Positions 52,174-61,421 of a DNA stretch of 64,000 bases are shown piece by piece. The stretch is from Stutzerimonas xanthomarina (lineage in GTDB: Bacteria; Pseudomonadota; Gammaproteobacteria; Pseudomonadales; Pseudomonadaceae). Below the pieces are notes generated by a model that made no database searches, was not told the DNA's origin, and saw nothing but the letters and a program-made list of their open reading frames with translations. Position 1 is the first letter of the stretch. Every line of letters starts with the position of its first letter. The stretch spans positions 65,274 to 129,273 of the forward strand of contig NZ_RHQM01000012.1 of NCBI RefSeq assembly GCF_003935375.1, in the 5' to 3' direction. Made by a program: the position numbers and the translations under genes.

Positions 52174-52772
52174 AGATCGCCGAGGTCCGTCACTGGGTGT
52201 TCGACATGGACGGCACCCTGACGATCGCCGTGCACGATTTCGCCGCGATCCGCCGCGCGCTGGCAATCCCCGAGGAGGACGACATCCTCCATCACCTGGC
52301 GGCGCTACCTGCCGAGGAGGCCGCCGCCAAGCACGCCTGGCTGCTGGAGCACGAGCGAGAGCTGGCCTGCGCGGCGCGCCCGGCAGAAGGCGCTCGCGAG
52401 CTGCTGCATGCTCTGCGCGAGCGCGGCTGCCGGCTTGGAGTGCTCACTCGCAATGCTCAGGAACTGGCCAGGGTGACTCTTGACGCAGTCGGCATGGGGG
52501 ACTGTTTCCTGCCCGAGGACATCCTCGGTCGCGACGAAGCGCCGCCCAAGCCGCATCCGGGCGGGCTGCTGCATCTGGCGGAACGTTGGGGCGTGGCGCC
52601 GTCGTCGATGCTGATGGTCGGCGACTACCGCTTCGACCTGGAGTGCGCTCGGGCGGCCGGCGCGCGTGGCGTACTGGTCAACGTGCCGCACAACGAATGG
52701 CCGGAACTGGCCGATCTCTATGCCCCGGATTGCCGGGTGCTGCACGGGCTGCTGTCTTCGGGCGAGGTCTGA
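52170..52772 (+). CDS. HAD-superfamily hydrolase
   Basis: 200 residues; phosphatase of the phosphoglycolate-phosphatase-like branch. HAD motif I FDMDGTLT (nucleophile Asp and acid/base Asp), motif II VLTRN, motif III Lys in PPKPHPG and motif IV VGDYRFDLECARAAG. Starts with GTG, overlapping tesB, so the two are translationally coupled. Substrate unknown. Confidence 0.88.
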   Translation: MKIAEVRHWVFDMDGTLTIAVHDFAAIRRALAIPEEDDILHHLAALPAEEAAAKHAWLLEHERELACAARPAEGARELLHALRERGCRLGVLTRNAQELARVTLDAVGMGDCFLPEDILGRDEAPPKPHPGGLLHLAERWGVAPSSMLMVGDYRFDLECARAAGARGVLVNVPHNEWPELADLYAPDCRVLHGLLSSGEV

Positions 52773-52982
52773 GCGCGGCGCGACGGGGAACGTGGGCGCA
52801 CACCGAGTCACAGCCATTCGCGGCGAGGCCGCTGCCGCATTCGGGCCGAGCACGAGTCAGGTCGTGCACAAGCCCGTCGCCAGCCCTGTTCTCCCGCCGC
52901 CTGCAGCAGGTCGTGTGCATCTGGTCGGAACCCGCATGACCACGTAGAAGCGCCTTGCTGGCGAGGCTCCCGTGGCCGTCTA

Positions 52983-53840
52983 TTACAGCCGCGTCGCCTT
53001 GAAGGTGTCGCAGCGCGCCGGATCGCCATGCTCGAAGCCATCACGGAACCAGCGCACCCGTTGCGCCGAAGTGCCGTGAGTGAAGGCATCGGGCACCACA
53101 CGGCCTTGGCTGCGCTTCTGCAGGTTGTCGTCGCCGATGGCATTGGCGGCGTTAAGCGCCTCTTCCAGGTCGCCTTCTTCCAGCCAGTCGTGGCGTTGCT
53201 GCGCGTGATAGGCCCAGACTCCAGCGAAGCAATCGGCCTGCAGTTCCTGGCGGACCAGCAGGCCGTTGTCGCCTTCCATCTTCGCGCCGCGCTGACGGGC
53301 GCTCTGCATCTGCTGGGAAACGCCGAGCAGGGTCTGCACGTGATGGCCGACCTCATGGGCGATCACATAGGCCTGGGCGAAGTCGCCGGCGGCGGAAAAA
53401 CGCCGGGCCATCTCGTCGAAGAACTGCAGATCGAGATAGACCTGTTGATCGCCGGGACAGTAGAACGGGCCCACCGCCGAACTGGCGAAGCCGCAGGCCG
53501 AGTTCACGCCGCCGCGAAACAGCACCAGGGTCGGATCGCGGTACTCGGCGCCGGCTTGCTGGAACAGCGCACGCCAGGTGTCTTCGGTGTCGCCGAGAAT
53601 CGCCCGGACGAATTCGGTCTGCGGGTCATCGCCGGCCGGCCGCTGGCTCTGCTGGGAGACGGCCGGGCCGCCCTGGTTGGCCAGCTGGCCGAGGATCTGC
53701 AGCGGGTCCTGGCCGGAGAGCAGGCCGATGATCACCACGATGGCGATACCGCCCAGGCCCAGTCCGCCGCCAAGGCGCATGCCGCTGCGGCCTCTGGCGT
53801 CCACTACGTTGTCGCTGCGTCGGGCTCGTTTCCAGCGCAT
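52983..53840 (-). CDS. Neutral zinc metallopeptidase, YpfJ family
   Basis: 285 residues: one N-terminal membrane anchor (about residues 22-42, GGGLGLGGIAIVVIIGLLSG), a variable linker rich in Gln, and the YpfJ domain with SACGFASSAVGPFYCPGDQ, the zinc site HEVGHHVQ and the downstream QADCFAGVWA Glu/Asp helix. Presumably a membrane-anchored periplasmic peptidase. ATG at 53840 chosen from the RWKRARR membrane-orienting start. The 210 bases between it and the HAD gene show nothing recognisable. Confidence 0.9.
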   Translation of the reverse strand: MRWKRARRSDNVVDARGRSGMRLGGGLGLGGIAIVVIIGLLSGQDPLQILGQLANQGGPAVSQQSQRPAGDDPQTEFVRAILGDTEDTWRALFQQAGAEYRDPTLVLFRGGVNSACGFASSAVGPFYCPGDQQVYLDLQFFDEMARRFSAAGDFAQAYVIAHEVGHHVQTLLGVSQQMQSARQRGAKMEGDNGLLVRQELQADCFAGVWAYHAQQRHDWLEEGDLEEALNAANAIGDDNLQKRSQGRVVPDAFTHGTSAQRVRWFRDGFEHGDPARCDTFKATRL

Positions 53841-53969
53841 GGGGTGTCCCTCTGAACGGTTGACGGGTTGAGTGCGCAGCACCGAAGCGGCACCTGCTTC
53901 CCGTTAAGACCCGCACGGCGCGAAAAAGCTGCAGCGCGGACCGCACTGCATTCGCAGCGGCGCGATGGT

Positions 53970-54413
53970 TCAGTCGCCGGGGTATTCGGAGAGCACGCGC
54001 TCCTCGCCCGCCTTGCTGACGCCGATCACCTTGAAGGCGTCCTTGCGCTCGCCCATCTCCATGCCCGGCGAGCCGATCGGCATGCCGGGTACGGCCGCGC
54101 CAATCAGGTCCGGTTGCGCACGCAGCTTGAGGATGTCGGCGGCAGGAACGTGGCCTTCGACGAACTTGCCGTCGATCACCGCGGTGTGACAGGAGCCGAG
54201 GCGGTGCGGGATACCATGCTCCATCTTTACCGAGGTCATGTCGTTGACCACGTGATCGCTCACGGAAAAACCGTTGTCCTGCAGGTGATCGATCCACGCT
54301 TCGCAGCAGCCGCAGTTGGGGTCGCGATAGACGTCGATGGCGATGGCGATGGGCTCGGCGGCCTGGGCGAACCCGGCGAGCAGGACGGGAAGCAGCAACA
54401 GAAGACGGTGCAT
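53970..54413 (-). CDS. DUF411 periplasmic metal-binding protein
   Basis: 147 residues with signal peptide 1-18 (ends AQA). DUF411 hallmarks: YRDPNCGCCEAWIDHL (Cys cluster), KMEHGIPHRLGSCHTAVIDG, FVEGHVPAADI and PGMPIGSPGMEMG with clustered Met. Family members bind copper and are often found in metal-resistance loci (as CopG-like proteins). Here it stands alone, although a CusF-like gene lies elsewhere in the window. GGAGG precedes the ATG. Confidence 0.87.
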   Translation of the reverse strand: MHRLLLLLPVLLAGFAQAAEPIAIAIDVYRDPNCGCCEAWIDHLQDNGFSVSDHVVNDMTSVKMEHGIPHRLGSCHTAVIDGKFVEGHVPAADILKLRAQPDLIGAAVPGMPIGSPGMEMGERKDAFKVIGVSKAGEERVLSEYPGD

Positions 54414-54603
54414 GGGAACCTCCTACGAGCGAGAGGCCCACCATACGCCGGGTTGCGCCCATACCCAAGGTGCGGCAGGCGGGCAATTGTCACCATCGAC
54501 GTCGCGCGGGAGATTCGACCGAAGGGCCGGGGGCAGAACAAACCGGCAGTCTGACAGTCCCATGCCAATCGGAATAGCGAGTCGCACATCAGGAGAGTTT
54601 TCG

Positions 54604-55149
54604 ATGCGTTTTGCCCGTTTCGTTCTGCTTGCGCAGGCGCTGGTGATGGCCAGTCTGAGCCTGGCTTACTGGTTTCGCCCCTACGAGATGGCCAATCTGA
54701 ACGGCATGCTGCTGATGGAGGGCGCCTCGGTCAGCCACATGCGGGTCTACTACGGTGGCCTGCAACTGGGGTTGGCACTGTTCCTGATCTGGGCAGCGCG
54801 TGCACCCGAGCGCGCGCGCCCGGCCTTGATGATGCTGATGATCACCATGACCGCGCTGGTGCTCGGGCGCCTGGTGTCGCTGTGGCTGGATGGCGGTGAG
54901 CTGGTCGGTTTCGATCTGGCATCGCTGTTCTATCGTGTGCTGGCCGCCGCCCTTGCCGCCGCTGCGTGGCATCTTGTCCGCGAGCGCCCGGAGCCTGAGC
55001 CGGAGCGCCTCGAGCCGGCCACGCGGAGACTGGTCAGCGAGCCGCCGAAACCCTTCAAGCTTGGCGATGGTCCGCCGCCGGTCGAGCCGGCACCGGTTGA
55101 AGTCGCCCCGCAGCCGTTCCGTCGTGGTGACCCCGACGCCCAGGGTTGA
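54604..55149 (+). CDS. DUF4345-like membrane protein
   Basis: 181 residues: four predicted membrane helices in the first 125 residues (starting RFARFVLLAQALVMASLSLAY, with VSHMRVYYGGLQLGLALFLIWA in the second) and a Pro/Glu/Arg-rich cytoplasmic tail (EPEPERLEPATRRL, GDGPPPVEPAPVEVAPQP). The YGG..LG pattern fits the DUF4345 family of unknown function. AGGAGAG precedes the ATG. Convergent with the Crp/Fnr gene with no gap. Confidence 0.75.
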   Translation: MRFARFVLLAQALVMASLSLAYWFRPYEMANLNGMLLMEGASVSHMRVYYGGLQLGLALFLIWAARAPERARPALMMLMITMTALVLGRLVSLWLDGGELVGFDLASLFYRVLAAALAAAAWHLVRERPEPEPERLEPATRRLVSEPPKPFKLGDGPPPVEPAPVEVAPQPFRRGDPDAQG

Positions 55150-55845
55150 TCAGGCGGCTGCTTCGAGGTAGGCCGAGAGGCTGCGCTGGTCGAGGATCTC
55201 GATGCGCCGCCGCTGCACGGCGATCAGCCCTGCGTCGGTCAGGCGATGCAGGATGCGCGACAGCGTTTCCGGCTGGATGCCCAGTTGCGAGGCGATCAGG
55301 CGCTTGGGCAGGTCGAGGTCGATCACACCGCTGCGCGCTGCCTGCAGTTCCTGGAACAGGTAACGCACCACGCGCTGGCAGACGTTGGACGAGGTCAGGC
55401 TGTCGATCTGATGCAGCCGCTGGTTGAGTCGGTCGCTGAGCCTGCTGAGCAGCTGCATGCACAGCTGAGGCTGGGTCTCGAGCAAACGCAGGTAGTGGGC
55501 GTTCTGCACGTTGAGCACCAGGCTTTCCTTGAGGGTGGTGGCGCTCAGCGGATGTTCGGGCTGCTTGTTGAAGAGCAGCGCCTCGGCAAAGGCCTCGCCC
55601 GGCCGGACTACCTCGATGACCTTCTCCTGACCATCGCAGGTGACCCTGTGCAGCTTGACCTGGCCGTTGATCAGCACGTGAAAGTGCTCGGCCGCGTCGC
55701 CTTGATGGAACAGCGTGCAGCCGGCCGGCAGGCGCTTGACCGTGGTATGCGCCGCAAGGTTCTGCAGAGCCGTCTCGGCCAGCCCACTGAACAGATGATG
55801 ACGGCGCATCGTATTGAGCACTGCAGAGCCGGTCAGCATGGCCAT
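55150..55845 (-). CDS. Crp/Fnr-family regulator, Dnr-like
   Basis: 231 residues: N-terminal cyclic-nucleotide-fold domain (LFHQGDAAEHFHVLINGQVKL, VRPGEAFAEALLF), long dimerisation helix and a HTH with IASQLGIQPETLSRILHRL, the ESR-type recognition helix of Fnr-box binders. The N-terminal cysteine cluster of Fnr/Anr is absent, so it is Dnr-like, the NO-responsive, probably heme-dependent class that drives denitrification in pseudomonads. Neighbouring Moco genes, needed for nitrate reductase, fit this. P. stutzeri is known to have several Dnr paralogues; I cannot tell which this is. Confidence 0.88.
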   Translation of the reverse strand: MAMLTGSAVLNTMRRHHLFSGLAETALQNLAAHTTVKRLPAGCTLFHQGDAAEHFHVLINGQVKLHRVTCDGQEKVIEVVRPGEAFAEALLFNKQPEHPLSATTLKESLVLNVQNAHYLRLLETQPQLCMQLLSRLSDRLNQRLHQIDSLTSSNVCQRVVRYLFQELQAARSGVIDLDLPKRLIASQLGIQPETLSRILHRLTDAGLIAVQRRRIEILDQRSLSAYLEAAA

Positions 55846-55927
55846 CCCCCTTCCTTTCGATGAACGGCATGCTAGGTCGCGCCGTGCGGGCAGGCCATAC
55901 CTCTTTCTGGGCAGGGTAGGTAGTCGA

Positions 55928-56213
55928 TCAGCGGGTGCTGCCGGCCAGTCGCTCGTAGTCCAGCGTCAGTTGTTCGATCTTGCGCAGCAGCGAATCGCTG
56001 GTGGTGACGATTACCGTCGGGACGAAACGGGCGTCGTCGGCGAGGCTGAAACCAGCGCGGGCGAAACGCCATTGTGCGCCGATCTGATCGAGCTGGCGGT
56101 TGATCTGCTCGGTGTTCTGCGGCGCCTTGTTCAGCTCGTCCAGGCCGCGCTCGAACTCCGCGACCGCCGCATCGAAATCGCTGCGCAGGCGCTGTTCCAC
56201 CGAGCAGGGCCAT
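55928..56213 (-). pseudogene. Truncated PilJ/NarX-type sensor-domain gene
   Basis: A frame of about 95 codons encoding [39 protein letters not shown] and TVIVTTSDSLLRKIEQLTLD, then a stop. From memory this is the C-terminal half of the PilJ-N-like (type IV pili methyl-accepting chemotaxis N-terminal) sensor domain, whose full-length proteins begin with a signal peptide and a QRMLSQRM-type helix. Here everything upstream is missing: the frame runs straight into a palindromic repeat at 56214-56242, and the only ATG lies in that repeat. I read it as a remnant. Location between dnr-like and moaA suggests a former nitrate/nitrite-related gene. Confidence 0.55.
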
Positions 56214-56242
56214 GGTGGATGACAAACGTCATCCACCCTACG
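56214..56242. repeat. GTAGGGTGGA-family palindrome at the remnant's broken end
   Basis: GGTGGATGAC-AAAC-GTCATCCACC followed by CTACG: perfect 10-base stem with a 4-base loop, 20 bases before the moaA start. Confidence 0.7.
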
Positions 56243-56262
56243 AGGCTTCAGAGGTGTTATCG

Positions 56263-57252
56263 ATGACTCAATTACGCGATGCCCACAACCGCCAGATCGA
56301 CTACCTGCGCATGTCGGTGACCGACCGTTGCGACTTCCGCTGCGTCTACTGCATGGCCGAGGACATGACCTTCCTGCCGCGCCAGCAGGTGCTCGGTCTG
56401 GAGGAGTTGGAGCGCATCGCGCGCATCTTCGTCGGCCTGGGGGTGAAGAAGATTCGCCTCACCGGCGGCGAGCCGCTGGTACGCCAGGGCATCGTCGGTC
56501 TCTGCGAGCGCATCGCGGCCTTGCCCGGCCTGCGCGAACTGGTGATGACCACCAATGGCTCGCAGCTGGTCAAGCTTGCAGCACCGCTGGCGCGCGCCGG
56601 GGTCAAGCGGCTGAACATCAGCCTGGATAGCCTGGATGCCGCCAAATTCCACGCCATCACCCGCACCGGTCAGCTGCAGCAGGTGCTCGACGGGATCGAC
56701 GCGGCGCGCGATGCCGGCTTCGAGCGGATCAAGCTCAATGCCGTGGTAATGAAGGGCCGCAACGCCGAGGAAGTCGCCGACCTGGTGGACTTCGCCATCG
56801 CCGGTGGGCTGGACCTGAGCTTTATCGAGGAAATGCCGCTGGGCGACGTCGGTCGTTCGCGCGGCGAGAGTTTCTGCTCCAGTGACGAGGTCAAGGCGCT
56901 GATCGCTGAGCGCCATGCGCTGATCGATTCGGCCGAGCAGAGTGGCGGCCCGGCGCGTTACGTGCGCCTGCCTGAGCATCCGCAGACGCGCATTGGCTTC
57001 ATCTCACCGCATTCCCACAACTTTTGCGCCACCTGCAACCGCGTGCGGCTGACGGTGGAAGGGCGCCTGCTGCTGTGCCTGGGCCACGAGAACTCCATCG
57101 ACCTGCGTGCGTTGCTGCGCCGTCATCCGACCAGCGACCAGCCGGTGATCGACGCCATCCACGCTGCGCTGCAGCGCAAACCGCTGCGCCATGAATTCTC
57201 CAGCAGCGGCGAGGTCCAGGTGTTGCGCTTCATGAATGCCAGTGGCGGTTGA
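56263..57252 (+). CDS. moaA: GTP 3',8-cyclase MoaA
   Basis: 329 residues; radical-SAM enzyme of the first step of molybdenum-cofactor synthesis (with MoaC). N-terminal cluster [10 protein letters not shown]-terminal cluster [35 protein letters not shown], and the essential terminal GG (MNASGG). The ATG at 56263 is preceded by AGAGGTG. It is followed by moaB and moeA after a 244-base gap in which I see no gene and no Moco-riboswitch pattern I can recognise. Confidence 0.95.
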   Translation: MTQLRDAHNRQIDYLRMSVTDRCDFRCVYCMAEDMTFLPRQQVLGLEELERIARIFVGLGVKKIRLTGGEPLVRQGIVGLCERIAALPGLRELVMTTNGSQLVKLAAPLARAGVKRLNISLDSLDAAKFHAITRTGQLQQVLDGIDAARDAGFERIKLNAVVMKGRNAEEVADLVDFAIAGGLDLSFIEEMPLGDVGRSRGESFCSSDEVKALIAERHALIDSAEQSGGPARYVRLPEHPQTRIGFISPHSHNFCATCNRVRLTVEGRLLLCLGHENSIDLRALLRRHPTSDQPVIDAIHAALQRKPLRHEFSSSGEVQVLRFMNASGG

Positions 57253-57496
57253 GGCGGGCGCCGGCATGGGCTACGAGTCGACCGCCTAATTCGCTACCAT
57301 CGACCGGCGTCGCCGGTTTGACCCACATGCCCAGCTGCCGCAGCCGGGCCTTGTCGCAGAGCCAGGTCGCGCAATTGCCTGCAGCGTTGTCAGACCTCAT
57401 GGCACCCACGCCGCGCGGACATACCTCCAATGGGGAATGGGTTCGCGCACGGCACGGGTGCAGCCTGCGCACACATCTTCAAGGGAGTTTCGAGCC

Positions 57497-58042
57497 ATGG
57501 CTCACCTGTCCAACAGCGAATTCCAGCCTCTGAGCATTGCGGTGCTCACGGTGAGCGATACCCGCAACATCGATTCCGATACCTCCGGCCAGGCGCTGAT
57601 CGACGGCCTGCAGAGCGCCGGCCACACCCTGGCCGAGCGGGCCATCGTGAAAGACGACGTCTGGCAGATCCGCGCCCGCGTCTGCAGCTGGATCGCCAGC
57701 GAAAACGTGCAGGTGGTGCTGATCACCGGGGGTACTGGTTTCACCGCCCGCGACAACACTCCGCAGGCGGTACAGCCGCTGCTGGACAAAGATGTCGACG
57801 GCTTCGGCGAGCTGTTCCGCTACGTTTCGCTGGGCGAGATCGGCACCTCCACCGTGCAGTCCCGCGCGCTGGCCGGCATGAGCAACGGCACCCTGGTCTG
57901 CTGCCTGCCCGGCTCGACCAATGCCTGCCGCACCGCCTGGAACAAGATCCTCGTCGAGCAGCTGGACAGCCGCACCAAGCCCTGCAACTTCGTGCCACAC
58001 CTCAAGGCTTCCGCCGTCGAATACTGCGGGCCCCGCTCATGA
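57497..58042 (+). CDS. moaB: Molybdenum cofactor biosynthesis protein MoaB
   Basis: 181 residues, MogA/MoaB family that adenylylates molybdopterin. Seen: AVLTVSDTRNIDSDTSGQAL, the VVLITGGTGFTARDNTPQAV active-site loop, SLGEIGTSTVQSRALAG and LVCCLPGSTNACRTAW. AAGGGAG lies upstream of the ATG at 57497. Overlaps moeA by 4 bases. Confidence 0.94.
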   Translation: MAHLSNSEFQPLSIAVLTVSDTRNIDSDTSGQALIDGLQSAGHTLAERAIVKDDVWQIRARVCSWIASENVQVVLITGGTGFTARDNTPQAVQPLLDKDVDGFGELFRYVSLGEIGTSTVQSRALAGMSNGTLVCCLPGSTNACRTAWNKILVEQLDSRTKPCNFVPHLKASAVEYCGPRS

Positions 58043-59271
58043 GTGCCTGTGGCTGCGACACCAGTGGCCTGAAGCCGGTCGACGAGGCCATCGCCGAACT
58101 GCTGGCGCGCGTGCCGGCGCTGCCGCCGGTGGAACACGTCGCGCTGTCCGATGCCCTTGGCCGGGTGCTGGCGGAATCGCTCGACGCGCCCTTCCCGGTG
58201 CCAGCCTGGGACAACAGCGCAATGGACGGCTACGCCTTGCGCGCCGCCGACCTGCCGGCTGAAGGCGGCTGGCTGCCACTCGCCGGGCGCATCGCTGCCG
58301 GTGATGCCGCCGACCAGCAACTGCCTGCCGGCCATGCCGTGCGCATCTTCACCGGCGCGCCGCTGCCGCCGGGCGCCGACACCGTGGTGGCGCAGGAGGA
58401 TTGCCAGATCGAGGCCGATCGCGTGCATTTCCCCGGTGTCGCCCAGGGCGCCCATGTGCGTCGTCAGGGCGAGGAACTACAGGCTGGCGCCCCCGTGCTG
58501 CAGGCCGGCAAGCGCCTGCGCCCGCAGGAGATCGGCCTGCTGGCGAGCTTCGGCGTTGCCCGCGTGGCGGTCTATCGGCGCCTGCGCATCGGTTTGCTCT
58601 CCAGTGGCAACGAACTGCGCGAACCCGGCGAGCCACTGGCACCGGGGCAGATCTACAACTCCAACCGCTACTGCCTGCTCAGCGTGCTGCGCAGCCTCGG
58701 AATGGAGGTGCACGACTACGAAATCCTCGTCGACGAACTGTCCGCCAGCCGTGACGCCCTGGCGCTGGCCGCCTCCGAATGGGACATGCTGATCACCTCC
58801 GGTGGCGTCTCGGTTGGCGAGGAGGATCATCTCAAGCAGGCCATTCGCGAACTGGGCGAGCTGCACATGTGGCGTCTGGCCATCCAGCCCGGCAAGCCGC
58901 TGGCCTTTGGCGAGGTCAATGGCAAGCCGTGGATCGGCCTGCCCGGCAATCCAGCTGCGGCGCTGATCACCTCGCTGGTGGTGGCGCGGCCGTTCCTGCT
59001 CAGTGCCCAGGGTTGCACCGAGGTGCTGCCCAAGCCGCTGCGCCTGACCGCCGGCTTCGCCTGGCGCAAGCCGAACAACCGTCGCCAGTACCTGCGCGCG
59101 CGGCTGGAACAGGTCGATGGCGAGATGCGCGTGTGCCTGCATCCGCGTCAGGGCTCGGCGATGCTGACCTCGGCGAGCTGGGCCGAAGGCCTGGCCATAG
59201 TGGAGCGCAACCGCACGCTGGAAGAGGGTGAGACGGTGGAGTATCTGCCGTTCAGCGAACTGCTCGGCTGA
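58039..59271 (+). CDS. moeA: Molybdopterin molybdenumtransferase MoeA
   Basis: 410 residues; inserts molybdate into adenylylated molybdopterin. Domains: N-terminal VDEAIAELLARV and PAWDNSAMDGYALRAADL, IFTGAPLPPGADTVV, then the MoCF-binding domain with YNSNRYCLLSVLRSLGMEV, MLITSGGVSVGEEDHLKQ and GLPGNPAAALITSL, and a C-terminal beta domain. Start at 58039 overlaps the moaB stop, so moaB-moeA are coupled. A strong terminator follows. Confidence 0.95.
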   Translation: MSACGCDTSGLKPVDEAIAELLARVPALPPVEHVALSDALGRVLAESLDAPFPVPAWDNSAMDGYALRAADLPAEGGWLPLAGRIAAGDAADQQLPAGHAVRIFTGAPLPPGADTVVAQEDCQIEADRVHFPGVAQGAHVRRQGEELQAGAPVLQAGKRLRPQEIGLLASFGVARVAVYRRLRIGLLSSGNELREPGEPLAPGQIYNSNRYCLLSVLRSLGMEVHDYEILVDELSASRDALALAASEWDMLITSGGVSVGEEDHLKQAIRELGELHMWRLAIQPGKPLAFGEVNGKPWIGLPGNPAAALITSLVVARPFLLSAQGCTEVLPKPLRLTAGFAWRKPNNRRQYLRARLEQVDGEMRVCLHPRQGSAMLTSASWAEGLAIVERNRTLEEGETVEYLPFSELLG

Positions 59272-59277
59272 CCCATG

Positions 59278-59314
59278 AAAACGCCCGGTCGATGATGAGT
59301 CGACCGGGCGTTTT
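59278..59314. terminator. Bidirectional terminator between moeA and the cytochrome b561 gene
   Basis: Perfect 15-base stem AAAACGCCCGGTCGA / TCGACCGGGCGTTTT with a 7-base loop; A-run and T-run on opposite sides serve both convergent genes. Confidence 0.92.
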
Positions 59315-59326
59315 CGTGTCTGCGCC

Positions 59327-59878
59327 TCAGGCCTGGTGGCGCTGCGGCAGCATGCGCAACAGGGTGCCGTCGCGGCGCACGTATTGGTGGAACAAGGCCG
59401 CCGCCGCGTGCAGGCCGATCAGCCAGTAGCCGGCCACCGCCAGCGTTTCATGCAGCTCCTTGAACTCGCCGGCCAGCTCCTTGTTGGCGCCGATCAGCGC
59501 TGGCAGCTCAAGGCCGAAGAAGGGAATCGGCTTGTCCGCCGCGCTCAGGGTCAGCCAGCCGAGCAGCGGCAGGCCAATCATCAGTCCGTACAGCGCCAGG
59601 TGCATCAGCTTGGCCAGCGCGCGTTCCCAGCCGGCCCCGGCGACCGCTTTGGGTGCGGGATGCAGCCAGCGCGCAACCAAGCGCAGCCAGACCAGTGCAA
59701 ACACCGTCAGGCCGAGCATGAAATGCCAGTGCTTGAGCAGTTCGCGCGGTTCACTGCCCTTGGCGAAATTGCCCTTGAGTTCGATGGTCGCGTAGACCGC
59801 TGCGATCAACAGCAGCATCAGCCAGTGCAGGGTGATGCTCAGGCGACCGTAGCGTGCCAGAGGGTTCGATGCAGTCAT
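59327..59878 (-). CDS. Cytochrome b561 (CybB family)
   Basis: 183 residues, four membrane helices with di-heme histidines: TLHWLMLLL in helix 1, LLKHWHFMLGLTVF in helix 2, LMHLALYGLMIGLPLLGW in helix 3, and GLHAAAALFHQYVRRDGTLLRM at the end, the typical family signature. Electron transfer in the inner membrane, perhaps superoxide:quinone oxidoreductase. GGAGTG lies before the ATG at 59878; an in-frame GTG nine bases earlier is possible. Confidence 0.9.
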   Translation of the reverse strand: MTASNPLARYGRLSITLHWLMLLLIAAVYATIELKGNFAKGSEPRELLKHWHFMLGLTVFALVWLRLVARWLHPAPKAVAGAGWERALAKLMHLALYGLMIGLPLLGWLTLSAADKPIPFFGLELPALIGANKELAGEFKELHETLAVAGYWLIGLHAAAALFHQYVRRDGTLLRMLPQRHQA

Positions 59879-59999
59879 TTCACACACTCCGAGTAGGGGA
59901 ATGTCGGCAGTCTAGGGCGCCAGCCTTAAGCGAACCTTAGCGAATGCCCGTTGCGCCTGCGGCGGGCGGTCGCGGCAGCTCGCCGCTGGTCGGTCTGGG

Positions 60000-61421
60000 C
60001 TAGTGGTGTGGCTGGCGGGGCAGGTGCACGGCGACCTGCAACCCGCCGAGCGGTGAGTCCGCCAGTTCGATGGTCGCGCCGTGCAGTTCGGCGATGCGCG
60101 CGACGATGGCTAGGCCGAGCCCCGCGCCCTGGCCGTCGCCCTGGCGGTAGAAGCGCTCGAACAGTTTGTCGCGCTGCGCTGCCGGCACGCCCGGACCGCT
60201 GTCATCCACGCGCAGGCTGACGCCGTTTTCCATGGTCTGGAGGCTGACCTGAATCTGCCCGCCTTCGGGCGTGTACTGCAGGGCATTGCCGACCAGATTC
60301 TGCAGCAGCGTGGCGAGCGCGGCGGCATCGCCGGGAAGCCGGTGATCGGCCACGTCGTCAGCTTCCAGCGTCAGTTCCTGATCGCGCGCCAGGGCCAGCG
60401 GCGTCAGCTCGGCGAGGCATTCGCGGCACAGCGGCAGCAGGTCCAGCTGCTGTGGATGCCGCGGCTGCGCATTGGGTTCCAGGCGAGCGAGCGTGAGCAG
60501 CTGGGTGACCACGCGGGTGGTGCGATCGACGCCGGTCAGCAGTTGCTGCAGGGCGGCTTCACGGTCCTCCGGCTGCTCGGCCTGTTGCGCATTCTGCGCA
60601 TGGATGCGCAGCACTGCCAGGGGCGTGCGCAGTTCATGGGCGGCGTCGGCGATGAAGCGTTTTTCACGATCGACCAGTTGATTGACCTGCTGCAGCAGGC
60701 GATTCAGCGAGGCGGCCACCGGCTCCAGCTCCTGCGGCAGCGGCGCCAGCAGCAGCGGCGCGAGGTTGTCCGGATCGCGACTCTTCAACAGCTGTGCCAT
60801 GTGCGCCAGCGGGCGCAGACCCCAGCCCACCGCCAGCCAGATCAGCAGTGCCAGCAGCGGCAGGCCGATGAGGTCGGGCAGCAGGCTGCGCCGGGCGATC
60901 TTGCCGACCAGCTCGCCGCGTACGTCGCCGCGCTCGCTGAGCAGAATCCACAGATCGTCCTCGCGGTCGTGCAGCAGGAACAGCCGCCAGGTATGGCCGT
61001 CGAGCTGCACGTCGTGATAGCCGCCGCTCAGATGGCTGAAGGGTGAGGCGGAGTCGGCGCCGGCCAGCCGCTGCAAGGCGCCGTGCGGCGCGCCGGCTGA
61101 CTGCAACAGGCTGCTGCCATCCGTTGCGTAGACCTGAAAGCCCAGCTTGGTTTCGTAGTCGTGCCCCGGCACGCCCTGATCGCGCCGCGCATTCACCGCG
61201 GCGTCCAGCGCCTGCTGCAGCGCATTGCGGGCCTGCGGATTCATGTCGCGCATCACCAGCCCCTGTACCAGTCGAGCACTGTGCGCCAGCTGGGCGTCGA
61301 ACAGCTCCTCGATCTCGTGGCGGGCGTCGCGATAACTGCGCCAGGAAATCAGGCTCAGCGACAGCAGCAGGATGCCGAGCACCAGCACCAGGGTGCGGTT
61401 GCGGATAGAGCGCCTCAGCAT
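60000..61421 (-). CDS. Sensor histidine kinase, QseC/PmrB-like
   Basis: 473 residues: TM1 about 9-27, a periplasmic 2CSK-type domain with DLWILLSERGDVRGELV, TM2 about 180-200, a short linker and HisKA with FIADAAHELRTPLAVL, then NLVGNALQYTPEGG, DDSGPGVP and GLGLAIVAR. Partners the regulator gene with a 7-base overlap. QseC/PmrB/TctE-type sensors respond to metals, polyamines, carboxylates or envelope stress; the signal cannot be read here. Confidence 0.9.
   Translation of the reverse strand: MLRRSIRNRTLVLVLGILLLSLSLISWRSYRDARHEIEELFDAQLAHSARLVQGLVMRDMNPQARNALQQALDAAVNARRDQGVPGHDYETKLGFQVYATDGSSLLQSAGAPHGALQRLAGADSASPFSHLSGGYHDVQLDGHTWRLFLLHDREDDLWILLSERGDVRGELVGKIARRSLLPDLIGLPLLALLIWLAVGWGLRPLAHMAQLLKSRDPDNLAPLLLAPLPQELEPVAASLNRLLQQVNQLVDREKRFIADAAHELRTPLAVLRIHAQNAQQAEQPEDREAALQQLLTGVDRTTRVVTQLLTLARLEPNAQPRHPQQLDLLPLCRECLAELTPLALARDQELTLEADDVADHRLPGDAAALATLLQNLVGNALQYTPEGGQIQVSLQTMENGVSLRVDDSGPGVPAAQRDKLFERFYRQGDGQGAGLGLAIVARIAELHGATIELADSPLGGLQVAVHLPRQPHH

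Noticed and set aside
57253..57496. Possible Moco riboswitch in the moaA-moaB gap
   Set aside because: I could not match the conserved Moco-motif blocks; it also would be expected ahead of moaA.
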